A stretch of DNA of 64,000 nt from an uncultured Candidatus Melainabacteria bacterium (GTDB lineage Bacteria; Cyanobacteriota; Vampirovibrionia; Gastranaerophilales; Gastranaerophilaceae): positions 17,079 to 81,078 of the forward strand of contig CAKUZI010000009.1 of assembly GCA_934717855.1 (NCBI GenBank), given 5' to 3'. Position 1 is the stretch's first letter, and every line of letters begins with the position of its first letter. The notes beneath the pieces are model-generated. The model did not search any database, was not told where the DNA came from, and saw only the letters and a program-made list of their open reading frames with translations. Both the position numbers and the translations under genes were made by a program. Positions 44,709-53,418 of the stretch are shown here, one piece after another.

Positions 44709-44717
44709 GGTGAAGAT

Positions 44718-45209
44718 ATGAATGCAGATTTGTTGCGAATAAGTCAGCTTGAACCATATTCAGCTGACTACATTGCCACGCACGAAAACGAACTAAGGCA
44801 AAAAATTGTTGAAATTACAAAAAAATATATTGGTGCTAAGTATCACATCAATGGAATGCTACCTTACAAAGCAACCGATTGCCACACCATTCTTATAATG
44901 GTTTATGCAGAAGCAAGATTGATTAAACTTTTTCAGCCTGAATTTTACAGACCCGATTTTTCTTTTCACACTTGCAAAGAAACTTATTTAAACGGCATCA
45001 AAAAATATGCCAAAGAAACAACAATCAAAAAGCCCGGTGATGTAATTCTTTACAGATATGCAAATCTTATTGACCATGCTGGCATTGTGATTGATACAGA
45101 AGGCACAATGATTGATAACTGCATCACAAGGGGCTGCACTTATCAAAACTACAATCAGGACATCAACAAAAGCAGAGAAGTCTGCACATACAGTTTTTGG
45201 AGAAATTAA
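44718..45209 (+). CDS. NlpC/P60-family tail peptidase (GTA gp14-like)
   Basis: A 163-residue cysteine peptidase probably used for peptidoglycan opening during infection. The catalytic Cys is in YKATDCHTILIMVY and the His in YANLIDHAGIVID. It sits between the DUF2163 and hub genes exactly as gp14 does in the GTA tail module. Confidence 0.82.
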   Translation: MNADLLRISQLEPYSADYIATHENELRQKIVEITKKYIGAKYHINGMLPYKATDCHTILIMVYAEARLIKLFQPEFYRPDFSFHTCKETYLNGIKKYAKETTIKKPGDVILYRYANLIDHAGIVIDTEGTMIDNCITRGCTYQNYNQDINKSREVCTYSFWRN

Positions 45210-45212
45210 AAA

Positions 45213-48155
45213 ATGGGTTTTATTACAGGAAGCAGCAAAAGTTCACTTGCAAAAGAAGAAAGCAGAATTAGTTCTTTACAATACGAACAATCAACCTATG
45301 GCACAACAAAGCAAGTTGTTTATGGCACAAACAGAATTTGTGGCAACTTGATTGACAACACCGACTTCACTGCTATTGAACATAAAAACAAGGTTAAAAT
45401 GGGTAAAGGTGGACAAAGCAGCAGTTCTGTAAGTTATACTTACAAATCAAGGGCTGTTATTGGGCTTTGCTATGGTCAGATTGCTGGCATCAAAAAAGTT
45501 TTATATGATGATGGTGTTTATAATCTAAACCAACTAAACCTGACATTTTTCAACGGTGCTTCAAGTCAAGGTGAATGGGGTGAAATGCGTTCTTGTCACC
45601 CTGACCATGCACTTAATTATAGAAATCTTGCTTATGTTGCTGGTTATATTGATTTGACAACTTCAGCTGGTGTTCCACAATTCAACTTTGAAATTGCTGG
45701 CAAGTGCATTGCAAATGGCTTAGATGCAAACCCTAAAGATGTAATGCTGGACATTTTGACAAATTCCATATATGGTGCAGGCTTTGCTTCTCAATATATT
45801 GATTTTCAATCATTCAATGATTTTGGCAATTATTGTGTTGCAAATAATCTATTTTTAAGCCCTGTGTATGATGCACAGGAAGAAGCACAAAGCATTCTTA
45901 CAGATTTGGCTGACATTTGCAATTCCACTTTCATTTGGTCGCAAGAAAAATTAAAAATTGTTCCAGCTGCTGATGAAAAAGTTGTGGGCAACAATGTAAC
46001 TTGGACACCTGACTTGCAACCAATTTACGACTTAACAGAAGATGATTTTCTTGACGAGGATGAACCTATTATTTGTACAAGAAGCGAACAAGCAGACATT
46101 TGCAATTCAGTGAAAATTGAGTTCAAAAACAGAGATAATGACTACAATGTTGAAGTTGTGGAAGCACAAGACCTTGCAAATATTGAACTTTACGGCTTGC
46201 GTGCTTCTGATACTCAAAAAGCCCATCAAATTTGCGTTCCAGCTATTGCACAGAGAACTGCACAGCTGGCACTTGATAGGGGCATTGCAGTAAGAAACAA
46301 ATACAAATTCAGTTTGCCTTTAAGATACATTTTGCTTGATGCAATGGACATTGTAACCTTAACAGAAAGCAAACTTGGGCTTGTTCGTGAGCCTGTAAGA
46401 ATTCTTAAAATTGAAGAAGAAGAAAACAAACTTCAGGTGGAAGCAGAAGAAATGGTGATTGGTTCAGCTTCACCAGCAGAAATTGAAACACAAAGGGCTG
46501 TGTCAATGTCTATCAATGCAAATCAGCAAGTAGGCAATGTAAACCCTGTTTTGATTTTTGAACCACCTTTTGAACTTACACAAGACACGCTTGAAGTTTG
46601 GGTTGGTGTTTCTTCACCAGTCAATTTGTTTGGTGGTTGTGAAGTTTGGGTTTCTGATGATGATACAACCTACAAACTAATGGGCAGAATTGATGCACAA
46701 ATCAGGCAAGGTGTTCTTGAAAATCATTTATTTACGAATGATGAAAATATTGATATGACACACAACTTGCTTGTAAATATGAACATGAGCAATTCTGAAC
46801 TGCTTGCTGGTACAAAAGAAGATGCAGACAGACTGAACACACTTTGTTATTGTGATGGTGAATTATTAGCCTACAAAGATGCGAACCTTGAAGATATTGG
46901 AATTTATAAGCTGTCTTATTTGAACAGGGGTGCTTATGGTTCTGAAATCAAAACGCATTATGCTGGCACACAATTTGCAAGAATTGATGAAGATGTATTT
47001 CTTAGAATTCCATTCAACAAAGATGACATTGGCAAAAAACTTGCAATAAAATTCCCAACATTCAACAGTTTTGGTGCTGGGCTTCAAACATTAGGCGATT
47101 TGCAGCCTTACTATTACACAATACAAGGCACAGCATTGAAGCAAGCACCTGAAAATGTTCAAGGGCTTACAAGCTATTACAATGACGGCTTGAACAATAT
47201 CACTTGGCAGCCTGTTGATGATACAAGAAATGTTGTTTACGAAATACGCAAAGGCACTTCTTGGGGCAAAGGGCAATGCTTAGGCAGAATTGCTGGCAAC
47301 ACGTTCACTGCAAAAGGAAATGGCACATATTTCATCAAAGCATTTGTGCCTGATTACAATATCTATTCAGTTGAAGCTGCTTCACTTGAAATTGACGGTG
47401 CAAGACTGGTTCAGAATGTGATTGAAACAATCAATGAACAAGAATTGCATTATCCCGGACCGAAAAGCAACGGTGTTTTTGTGAACAATTACAATGTTTT
47501 GAGTTTATCAGGCAAAGGCAAAATTTCTGACATTCCAAAAGTGTCAGAAATTAGTTCACTGTTGTATTATGGGGGCTTGCATCAAACTGGCACTTATGAA
47601 TGTGAACAGGTCATTGATATTGGTGCAGCTGCAAAATGTTATATTTACGTTGATTTTAATTTCTTTGGTGAAAACCCATTTGCCACTATTAGCAAAATTC
47701 CAAAAATTTCAGAAGTTGAAAAATTTATTGAAGATTTTGGGGGCTTTTTGACTGGTTCAGTTATTCAAATTGCCATTGCTGGTGATGATGGAGTGTTTAA
47801 ACAGTGGCAAGACTTCATTGCTGGACAATACTACGGCAGAATGTTCAAATTCAGAGCTGTTTTGAAGTCAGATTCTGAAAATGTTATTGCTAAATTAAGT
47901 GAGTTCACAATCAATGTTGATGTGCCTGACATTCTTGAAACAGGCAATGCAATCACAATACCTTCAGCTGGCTTGCATATCAATTTTGAAAAGAATTTCC
48001 ACGCAAAGCCAAATTTGCAAGTAACAATTTTGAACAAAACACAAGGTGATGATGAATTTATCACAAATCTTGACACTACTGGCTTTGATATTTGCTTGAA
48101 AAACGGTGATGAGCCAATAACAAAAACAATCAACTATATAGCACAAGGTTATTAA
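45213..48155 (+). CDS. Tail hub / receptor-region protein (gpJ/GTA gp15-like)
   Basis: A 980-residue protein, the longest after the tape measure. The N-terminal part (GTTKQVVYGTNRICGNLID, KSRAVIGLCYGQIAGIKKVL) is that of gpJ-like tail hub proteins, followed by a phage-tail-3-type middle (about 280-450) and C-terminal beta-rich domains, including fibronectin-like segments (about 640-740). It should form the tail tip to which the DGR-varied protein attaches. Confidence 0.85.
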   Translation: MGFITGSSKSSLAKEESRISSLQYEQSTYGTTKQVVYGTNRICGNLIDNTDFTAIEHKNKVKMGKGGQSSSSVSYTYKSRAVIGLCYGQIAGIKKVLYDDGVYNLNQLNLTFFNGASSQGEWGEMRSCHPDHALNYRNLAYVAGYIDLTTSAGVPQFNFEIAGKCIANGLDANPKDVMLDILTNSIYGAGFASQYIDFQSFNDFGNYCVANNLFLSPVYDAQEEAQSILTDLADICNSTFIWSQEKLKIVPAADEKVVGNNVTWTPDLQPIYDLTEDDFLDEDEPIICTRSEQADICNSVKIEFKNRDNDYNVEVVEAQDLANIELYGLRASDTQKAHQICVPAIAQRTAQLALDRGIAVRNKYKFSLPLRYILLDAMDIVTLTESKLGLVREPVRILKIEEEENKLQVEAEEMVIGSASPAEIETQRAVSMSINANQQVGNVNPVLIFEPPFELTQDTLEVWVGVSSPVNLFGGCEVWVSDDDTTYKLMGRIDAQIRQGVLENHLFTNDENIDMTHNLLVNMNMSNSELLAGTKEDADRLNTLCYCDGELLAYKDANLEDIGIYKLSYLNRGAYGSEIKTHYAGTQFARIDEDVFLRIPFNKDDIGKKLAIKFPTFNSFGAGLQTLGDLQPYYYTIQGTALKQAPENVQGLTSYYNDGLNNITWQPVDDTRNVVYEIRKGTSWGKGQCLGRIAGNTFTAKGNGTYFIKAFVPDYNIYSVEAASLEIDGARLVQNVIETINEQELHYPGPKSNGVFVNNYNVLSLSGKGKISDIPKVSEISSLLYYGGLHQTGTYECEQVIDIGAAAKCYIYVDFNFFGENPFATISKIPKISEVEKFIEDFGGFLTGSVIQIAIAGDDGVFKQWQDFIAGQYYGRMFKFRAVLKSDSENVIAKLSEFTINVDVPDILETGNAITIPSAGLHINFEKNFHAKPNLQVTILNKTQGDDEFITNLDTTGFDICLKNGDEPITKTINYIAQGY

Positions 48156-48173
48156 GAAAGGAGATAATAAAAA

Positions 48174-49544
48174 ATGCAAGAATCAATGAATATTCTTGAC
48201 GGTTCAGGTTCAGAATTGCTTGAACAGTTGAATGGTGCGTTCAAAACCCTTGCTTCTTCAAATTCAGGTGGAACAGAACCTGAAGAAACTTATGGGGGGC
48301 AATTTTGGTTAGATACAAGCCAAACAAACAAAATTCTGAAACAAAGAACTGCTGACAATACGGCTTGGACAACACTGGGTGAAATAGATGGAGATGGACT
48401 TTTTCATCCAGCAAACACACTTGCTTCAGATGATGAAACAGTAACGAAAAAAGGCAACGTGTTCAATGCTGCAAATAAGTTGGTGTTACTGGATAGCACA
48501 GGCAAATTGCCAATGCTGAATGGTAGCTTATTGACGAATTTGACAATTCCAACATCAGCAGCAAAATCACACTACATTGAAGCTGGTTCTGATCACTCAA
48601 AAGTAAAAATTTTGGCTGGCACTTCTCTTGAAGTAAACACTTCAGAAGGAACAAAACTTTTCAGTGCTACTTCAGACGTAGAAGTCAGTTTGCCACAAAA
48701 ACTTGATGCTGGCACACCATTGCCCGGAAAAGATTATTCTTTGTTTTTAGTGCCTAATGGTTCAGGAAGCCTTGATTTCAAATTTTCTTTGAACTCAACA
48801 GCCCCTGAAGGTTATTCAATGGCTGATGTTCTTAGAATTGGTGGACTTCACACAATGCCTGTTTCAATTACAGCTAACAAGGCACCTTCAGCAGACCATG
48901 CGGCAGTTGGCTATAATTCAGGGGAAATAATTCCTGTTACAATTTGGGATGCACTTAACAGACCGAAATGTTCACCAAATGGAATGGGTTATGTTTCACT
49001 AATTGATTTGTGGGTTGATTTATACAAACAAAGTGGAAAAGACGGTGCAGAAACTTCTGTTTTTGGTGGCACAAGGGTTCATTCAAGATGCTGGGATGAC
49101 CATGCTGAAGATATGCGACGTTGTGGCAAAAGACTTCTTTGGGATTATGAATTTACAGAAGCAGCCAAAGGTTCACCTGAATGTGTTGCAATTAAAGGTG
49201 CAGCACAGCCAAACCCTGACACAACTATTGCTTATGTTATGAGCAACAATAAAATCTGTATAAGCAAATATTTCTTATTTGGAATGGTAGGTGTTTCTTG
49301 GGAATGGTTGAACAACACAAGTGCAAATGGTGGTTCAGGCTGGTCAGCTTCTTGTGGGGCTTCCAATACTAAAGGTCAGCTATATGGTGCAAGTTTTGCC
49401 TTGCTTGCTGGTGGTCCTTGGTTTTCTTCTTCGTGTTGCGGCTCTCGTTCTCGTAATGGTTTTGCTGGTCGTGGTACGGTCGCTGCGGATTACGGCGGGC
49501 GGGGTGCGTGCGAGCCTTTAAATCCTCGTTTGGTCGTGTCTTGA
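48174..49544 (+). CDS. DGR-diversified tail receptor-binding protein
   Basis: A 456-residue protein behind AAAGGAG. The N-terminal segment (EETYGGQFWLDTSQTNKILK) resembles phage fibre attachment domains. A repetitive beta middle follows, then a C-terminal C-type-lectin/formylglycine-type fold (RVHSRCWDDHAEDMRRCGKR, GVSWEWLNN). Residues 408-447 are encoded by the variable repeat: F408, P415, F417, S418, F430, A431, A437, D439, Y440 and G442 all correspond to adenine-containing codons in TR. W416, N428 and the CCGSRSR scaffold match TR. It likely contacts the host receptor, with binding residues reshuffled by the DGR. Confidence 0.92.
   Translation: MQESMNILDGSGSELLEQLNGAFKTLASSNSGGTEPEETYGGQFWLDTSQTNKILKQRTADNTAWTTLGEIDGDGLFHPANTLASDDETVTKKGNVFNAANKLVLLDSTGKLPMLNGSLLTNLTIPTSAAKSHYIEAGSDHSKVKILAGTSLEVNTSEGTKLFSATSDVEVSLPQKLDAGTPLPGKDYSLFLVPNGSGSLDFKFSLNSTAPEGYSMADVLRIGGLHTMPVSITANKAPSADHAAVGYNSGEIIPVTIWDALNRPKCSPNGMGYVSLIDLWVDLYKQSGKDGAETSVFGGTRVHSRCWDDHAEDMRRCGKRLLWDYEFTEAAKGSPECVAIKGAAQPNPDTTIAYVMSNNKICISKYFLFGMVGVSWEWLNNTSANGGSGWSASCGASNTKGQLYGASFALLAGGPWFSSSCCGSRSRNGFAGRGTVAADYGGRGACEPLNPRLVVS
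49395..49513 (+). repeat. DGR variable repeat (VR)
   Basis: 119 bases at the 3' end of the tail gene, matching TR at 49578-49696 except at 16 positions, every one an A in TR (changes to C, T or G). Six TR adenines are unchanged. The GC-rich end GGCGGGGTGCGTGCGA is the likely initiation-of-mutagenic-homing region. Confidence 0.95.
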
Positions 49545-49577
49545 TAAATCGAGGGCAAATTTTTGGGTAGCTGGTCT

Positions 49578-49696
49578 ATTGCCTTGCTTGCTGGTGGTAA
49601 TTGGAATAATTCTTCGTGTTGCGGCTCTCGTTCTCGTAATGGTAATAATGGTCGTGGTACGGTCAATGCGAATAACGGCAGGCGGGGTGCGTGCGA
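49578..49696 (+). repeat. DGR template repeat (TR)
   Basis: Starts 33 bases after the tail gene stop. It is rich in AAT/AAC codons in the VR frame (nine), which on A-mutagenesis become NNY and cannot give stop codons. An open frame through TR has no separate coding role. Confidence 0.95.
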
Positions 49697-49850
49697 TATT
49701 GGAAAGTTATGTGAGAAACTCCCAAGCTGGACTGGTTCACCTTGTCAATATCTCAAAATGAGTGCGGCAAAACACACAACGGAGTAAAGGCTCTTGTTAG
49801 TAGCGAAAGCGAAAGCAAGGGCTTTTTCTAATACAAAGAAGAAATGAAGA
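49697..49850 (+). ncRNA. DGR spacer RNA between TR and RT
   Basis: 154 bases without a gene between TR and the RT start. It contains a hairpin GCTCTTG (49790-49796) with CAAGGGC (49816-49822), GCGAAAGC-type inner loops and a following T-run. In the Bordetella phage DGR the equivalent spacer is needed for cDNA priming; the same role is inferred here. Confidence 0.6.
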
Positions 49851-50885
49851 ATGGTTAAGAAACTAAAGAATGTATGGGGCAAAATTATTGAAAAAGACAA
49901 TATTGCTTACGCATACAAAAAAGCGAAAAAGGGAAAAAGCAAATACAATGCAGTAAGATATTTTGAAGCACACACAGAAGAATGTTTGAAAGAAGTTCAA
50001 AGACTTCTGACTACAAAAGAATTCACGACAGCTGAATATAAAATAAAAATCATAAAAGAACCCAAAGAACGTGAAATTTTTGTTCTTCCATTCTTTCCTG
50101 ACAGGATAATACAACACGCAGTAATTAACATTTTAGAACCATATTTTGTGAAAATGTTTATTCCTGAAAGTTATGCTTGCATTGAAGGCAGAGGAATTCA
50201 CAAAGGTTCTTTGAAAATTATGGAGTATGTCCGAAAAAATAAATATTGCTTAAAAATGGACATAAGAAAATTTTATCCCTCAATCAACCACGATATTTTG
50301 ATGAAAATTATTGAAAGAAAGATTGGAGATAAAAACCTTTTGTGGCTACTGAATAATATTGTGCGTTCAATTCCGGGTGAAAAAAATGTGCCGATTGGAA
50401 ACCTAACTTCACAATGGTTTGGCAATCTTTACATGAATGAGTTAGACAAATTTGTGAAACACACTTTGAAGGTTAAGTGCTATTTGCGTTATTGTGATGA
50501 TTTTGCTTTATTTTCCAATGACAAAAAACTGCTGAATGAAATAAAGTTTAAAATTATAGAATTCCTTGAAACAGAATTAAAACTAAGTTTGAGCAAGTGC
50601 GATTTGTTCAGAACAACACAAGGTGTTGATTTCTTAGGGTATAGACATTTTAAAGATTATATTCTGATACGAAAAAGCACTGTTAAAAGAGTGAAGAAAA
50701 GACTTGAAAGAGTAAAAAGAGCATATTTGAAGGGAAGAATGCCGCACGACAAATTCCGTTCAATTATTGCTTCAACAGATGGCTGGTTTAAATGGGCTAA
50801 TTCTCATAATCTTAGCCTTAGTTTGCAGCTGGAACAATTAAAGGAGATGGCGAAATATGACAGACGAAACAAAGAAGCCACATAA
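49851..50885 (+). CDS. DGR reverse transcriptase
   Basis: Copies TR RNA into adenine-mutated cDNA that replaces VR. The 344-residue RT has motif 3/A KMDIRKFYPSINHD, the DGR-characteristic SQ motif in VPIGNLTSQWFGNLYMNELD, the catalytic YCDD (LRYCDDFALFS) and motif E FLGYRHF. It has no maturase, endonuclease or RNase H extension, as expected for DGR RTs. Its 3' end overlaps the next tail gene by 29 bases, so it is co-transcribed with late genes. Confidence 0.95.
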   Translation: MVKKLKNVWGKIIEKDNIAYAYKKAKKGKSKYNAVRYFEAHTEECLKEVQRLLTTKEFTTAEYKIKIIKEPKEREIFVLPFFPDRIIQHAVINILEPYFVKMFIPESYACIEGRGIHKGSLKIMEYVRKNKYCLKMDIRKFYPSINHDILMKIIERKIGDKNLLWLLNNIVRSIPGEKNVPIGNLTSQWFGNLYMNELDKFVKHTLKVKCYLRYCDDFALFSNDKKLLNEIKFKIIEFLETELKLSLSKCDLFRTTQGVDFLGYRHFKDYILIRKSTVKRVKKRLERVKRAYLKGRMPHDKFRSIIASTDGWFKWANSHNLSLSLQLEQLKEMAKYDRRNKEAT

Positions 50886-51174
50886 GTTTTCTGAATTCGC
50901 AAAAATCAGAACAAAACTTGAAGGCGAAAGAGTGAAAGACATCACAGAGATTTTCAACAAGGAATTGATTTTCACAAGTTTTTCAATTAGCAGAAGCAAG
51001 GTTCAGGGCTGTGAAAAGTACATTACAATTCAATTCAAAGAAACAGAAACAAGCCCTTTGAGAATTGCATTCACAAGTTCACAAGTTCTTATGGATCAGT
51101 TTCTTGAATATGAAGAACAGCTTCCATTTGTAGCAACGATTAAAAAAGTCAATAGATATATGACACTTACATAA
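50857..51174 (+). CDS. Hypothetical protein after the RT
   Basis: A 105-residue mixed alpha/beta protein starting inside the RT gene behind AAGGAG. It is not a four-helix bundle and shows no Avd resemblance. Probably a tail-associated protein; function unknown. Confidence 0.6.
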   Translation: MTDETKKPHKFSEFAKIRTKLEGERVKDITEIFNKELIFTSFSISRSKVQGCEKYITIQFKETETSPLRIAFTSSQVLMDQFLEYEEQLPFVATIKKVNRYMTLT

Positions 51175-51192
51175 AAGAAGGAGATTTCAAAA

Positions 51193-51471
51193 ATGTTGAA
51201 TTTGAACACAAAACAGGATTATTTGAACTATTTGACGGTTCAACCTGAAGCGACAAAAAAAGAATTGCAGCTGTTACTTAAAACAAGATTTGTTTGGAAA
51301 ATTACAGGCATTCTTGCAGCAAATGCAGCTGGGGTGATTGATGACACACACAGAGTAACTGGAGAAGAACCTGAAAGACTTCAGCAAGAATTGGTTGAAG
51401 ATGAGAATGCAAAAATTTTCAGAATTGGCTTCACAGTTGCAGAAGTAGAGGAGATTTTAAAGAATGCTTAA
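51193..51471 (+). CDS. Hypothetical tail-region protein
   Basis: A 92-residue helical protein behind AAGGAG. No family recognised. It overlaps the next gene by 8 bases, suggesting joint expression and possibly interaction. Confidence 0.6.
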   Translation: MLNLNTKQDYLNYLTVQPEATKKELQLLLKTRFVWKITGILAANAAGVIDDTHRVTGEEPERLQQELVEDENAKIFRIGFTVAEVEEILKNA

Positions 51472-51955
51472 ACTTAGATTTGACGAAACAACAGGCAAAG
51501 CACTTTCAGCTTATCCAGCAGAATTTGACGTTCCTGAACCCTATCTTGAAATCACAGAAGAACAAAATGAAAAAATTCAATCCGACACTGAAAACTATTA
51601 TTTTTTAGTGAATGGAAAAATTAAGGCAAAAGCCAAACTTGAATTTGACCAGCAAAACTATTGGAACAAAAATTTCTTCATTACTTCTTTGGGCTGGATA
51701 AGAAGAAAACCCGTAATGAAAGACCGTACAGAAAAAGATTTTCTTAATGACTGCTTGCCTATTATCAAAATGGGGTTGTCAGAAGCTGGCTTGCCTGAAG
51801 GTGCTGTGATTAGATATAACACACCTGATTTCAAACAAGAACTTACACCTGAATACATTGAAACATTGCAAGAAAATTCTGCAATCACCTATGCACAAGG
51901 TGTTCAGTTCATCAATGAGTGTATAACTCGATTTTTAGCAGATTTCACAGGATAA
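51464..51955 (+). CDS. Hypothetical tail-region protein (fibre-assembly-like)
   Basis: A 163-residue protein. The N-terminal LRFDETTGKALSAYPAEFDV, followed by PEPYLEITEEQNEKI, resembles tail fibre assembly or DUF4376-like proteins that follow fibre genes. The C-terminal half is helical. The assignment is tentative. Confidence 0.5.
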   Translation: MLKLRFDETTGKALSAYPAEFDVPEPYLEITEEQNEKIQSDTENYYFLVNGKIKAKAKLEFDQQNYWNKNFFITSLGWIRRKPVMKDRTEKDFLNDCLPIIKMGLSEAGLPEGAVIRYNTPDFKQELTPEYIETLQENSAITYAQGVQFINECITRFLADFTG

Positions 51956-51969
51956 AAGGAGAATTGAAC

Positions 51970-52218
51970 ATGAAAAAATTTGCAATTTTATTGGCATTGT
52001 TATTATTTTGTGGCGAAAGTGTTTTTGCTGCTGAAAGTGCTACAAACGCACCTGAACAAAAATTCAATGACAACAGGGCTGTTGTATCTATTCAAAAACA
52101 ACCAGCGAATGAAAACGCACAAAAACAAACAGTAAAAAATAACTGGTTTTGTGTCGTGGTTCAAGTCAATGGAAAGATTGATGATATTGGCAGCACCGTA
52201 CAAAACAACAAACAGTGA
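51970..52218 (+). CDS. Small exported phage protein
   Basis: An 82-residue protein from ATG 51970 (AAAGGAG upstream) with a signal peptide (MKKFAILLALLLFCGESVFA, cleavage after VFA). The mature part is Gln/Asn-rich. It could be a spanin-like or superinfection-related periplasmic protein given its place near the lysis genes, but no motif settles this. Confidence 0.6.
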   Translation: MKKFAILLALLLFCGESVFAAESATNAPEQKFNDNRAVVSIQKQPANENAQKQTVKNNWFCVVVQVNGKIDDIGSTVQNNKQ

Positions 52219-52248
52219 TGGCTTTGTAATCTATTTGAGGGTAAAAAT

Positions 52249-52758
52249 ATGAAAGAAAAAATATTGAATGTAAAGTGGCTTTCTGAACCTAATGTGGGAA
52301 CAAGGCAAATTAAAGACGGTGATGACAAAATTGTCATCACTGACAAAACTGGAAAAAGAACAACACTACTGCAAGACAAAATCAAATATCCTTTTATATC
52401 TGAAGTTGCTTGTAGTTTGTTGATCCAAACAACACTGAAAGACATTCAAATTGACATTGAAGAACATTATGTGTACAACGGTTCAGACATTCCAGCTGGG
52501 CTTGAATTCTTTGTTGGTTCAAAAGAGGACATCAGATTTTTGAAGGGTGCATTGCCACATGACTATGTGCTTGAACACAAAGCACAATTCAAAGATGCCT
52601 TTGGTGCTGAACTCTCGACTGCTGAATTTAGAAGGTTGACTTCTTTAATGTTTCGAGAGGTTATAAAAAACACAGGCACTGGAACAATAAAAGCAAACAT
52701 AATGAGTTGGTGTGTAGATGTCTTTCAAATGACACTTAACAGAAGGGCTTGGAAATAA
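52249..52758 (+). CDS. DUF1353-like protein
   Basis: A 169-residue protein with the DUF1353 pattern YVYNGSDIPAGLEFFVGSKE, FLKGALPHDYVLEH and a helical end (RLTSLMFREVIKNTGTG). The family is common near phage tail-tip and lysis genes; function unknown, and the conserved HD suggests a hydrolase-like site. A terminator overlaps its stop. Confidence 0.7.
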   Translation: MKEKILNVKWLSEPNVGTRQIKDGDDKIVITDKTGKRTTLLQDKIKYPFISEVACSLLIQTTLKDIQIDIEEHYVYNGSDIPAGLEFFVGSKEDIRFLKGALPHDYVLEHKAQFKDAFGAELSTAEFRRLTSLMFREVIKNTGTGTIKANIMSWCVDVFQMTLNRRAWK

Positions 52759-52770
52759 GCCCTTCTTTCT
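52741..52770 (+). terminator. Terminator overlapping a stop codon
   Basis: AGAAGGGCTT-GGAAAT-AAGCCCTTCT followed by TTCTT, spanning the end of the DUF1353-like gene. It separates the tail genes from the lysis genes. Confidence 0.72.
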
Positions 52771-52802
52771 TGTTGGTAGTAGGAACGTAAGGGGAATTTA
52801 TT

Positions 52803-53108
52803 ATGAAAATTAAAGTAAAAATTGTAAAAGTCGTTTGCAATATTTGGCAAAAATTTTTCAAACAGAAAAATGATTTAGAAAAAATTGAAAATTTCATTGA
52901 ACTTCACAAAGGAAATATCAAAGTTTTGATGAATATTTGTCAAGTTATGTTTGACAGAACTGAAGGCAAGGCAAAAATGCTGCAATGTGTTCAGGTTGTA
53001 TGTTCTGCCATTAGAACTATTAACAAAACAACAGGCACTTTGCTTTTTATTGAAGAAAAATTGCAAAGTATCTATGACGAACTAAAAGCTGAAGGCTGTT
53101 TGAAATAA
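52803..53108 (+). CDS. Hypothetical helical protein before the lysis genes
   Basis: A 101-residue basic, helical protein (KIVKVVCNIWQKFFKQKNDL at the start). No clear membrane segment. No family recognised. It lies 10 bases before the putative holin gene. Confidence 0.6.
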   Translation: MKIKVKIVKVVCNIWQKFFKQKNDLEKIENFIELHKGNIKVLMNICQVMFDRTEGKAKMLQCVQVVCSAIRTINKTTGTLLFIEEKLQSIYDELKAEGCLK

Positions 53109-53118
53109 GAGGTGCTGA

Positions 53119-53418
53119 ATGGGTTTTGATTTTAATAATTTTATGGAAGCAGCCCCTTATTTACTGCTTATTTATCTTTTTTTGAAAGACAAAAAACTAT
53201 TTGTAACACCAACAGAAATGGCTGACCTTAGAAGAAAAATTCTTGAAGAAGTTTCACAGAATTTTCTTTCATTGCTGGTGTTCAAACAATTTGAAAAAAA
53301 TATGGATGACAAATTTAATAATGTGGAACAACGGCTTGATGATGGTTCAAAACGTTTTGACAAAGTGGACACTTCACTTGCACACATTATTGACTTAATG
53401 ACGGAGAAACACCAATGA
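53119..53418 (+). CDS. Putative holin-like membrane protein
   Basis: A 99-residue protein with one N-terminal transmembrane helix (APYLLLIYLFL, about residues 12-23) followed by a coiled coil (about 40-95). It overlaps the muramidase gene by 4 bases. The position suggests a holin or endolysin-associated membrane protein such as XhlA; a single-span layout leaves this uncertain. Confidence 0.55.
   Translation: MGFDFNNFMEAAPYLLLIYLFLKDKKLFVTPTEMADLRRKILEEVSQNFLSLLVFKQFEKNMDDKFNNVEQRLDDGSKRFDKVDTSLAHIIDLMTEKHQ

Noticed and set aside
49563..49787. Open frame of 74 codons through TR
   Set aside because: It is the template of the VR-encoded peptide, with no ribosome-binding site and no independent support; treated as TR, not a gene.
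50857..51174. Avd homologue after the RT
   Set aside because: Composition is mixed alpha/beta rather than a four-helix bundle, and no Avd pattern is visible.
53119..53418. Confident holin call
   Set aside because: Only one membrane helix plus a coiled coil; position supports a lysis role but the family is not recognised.
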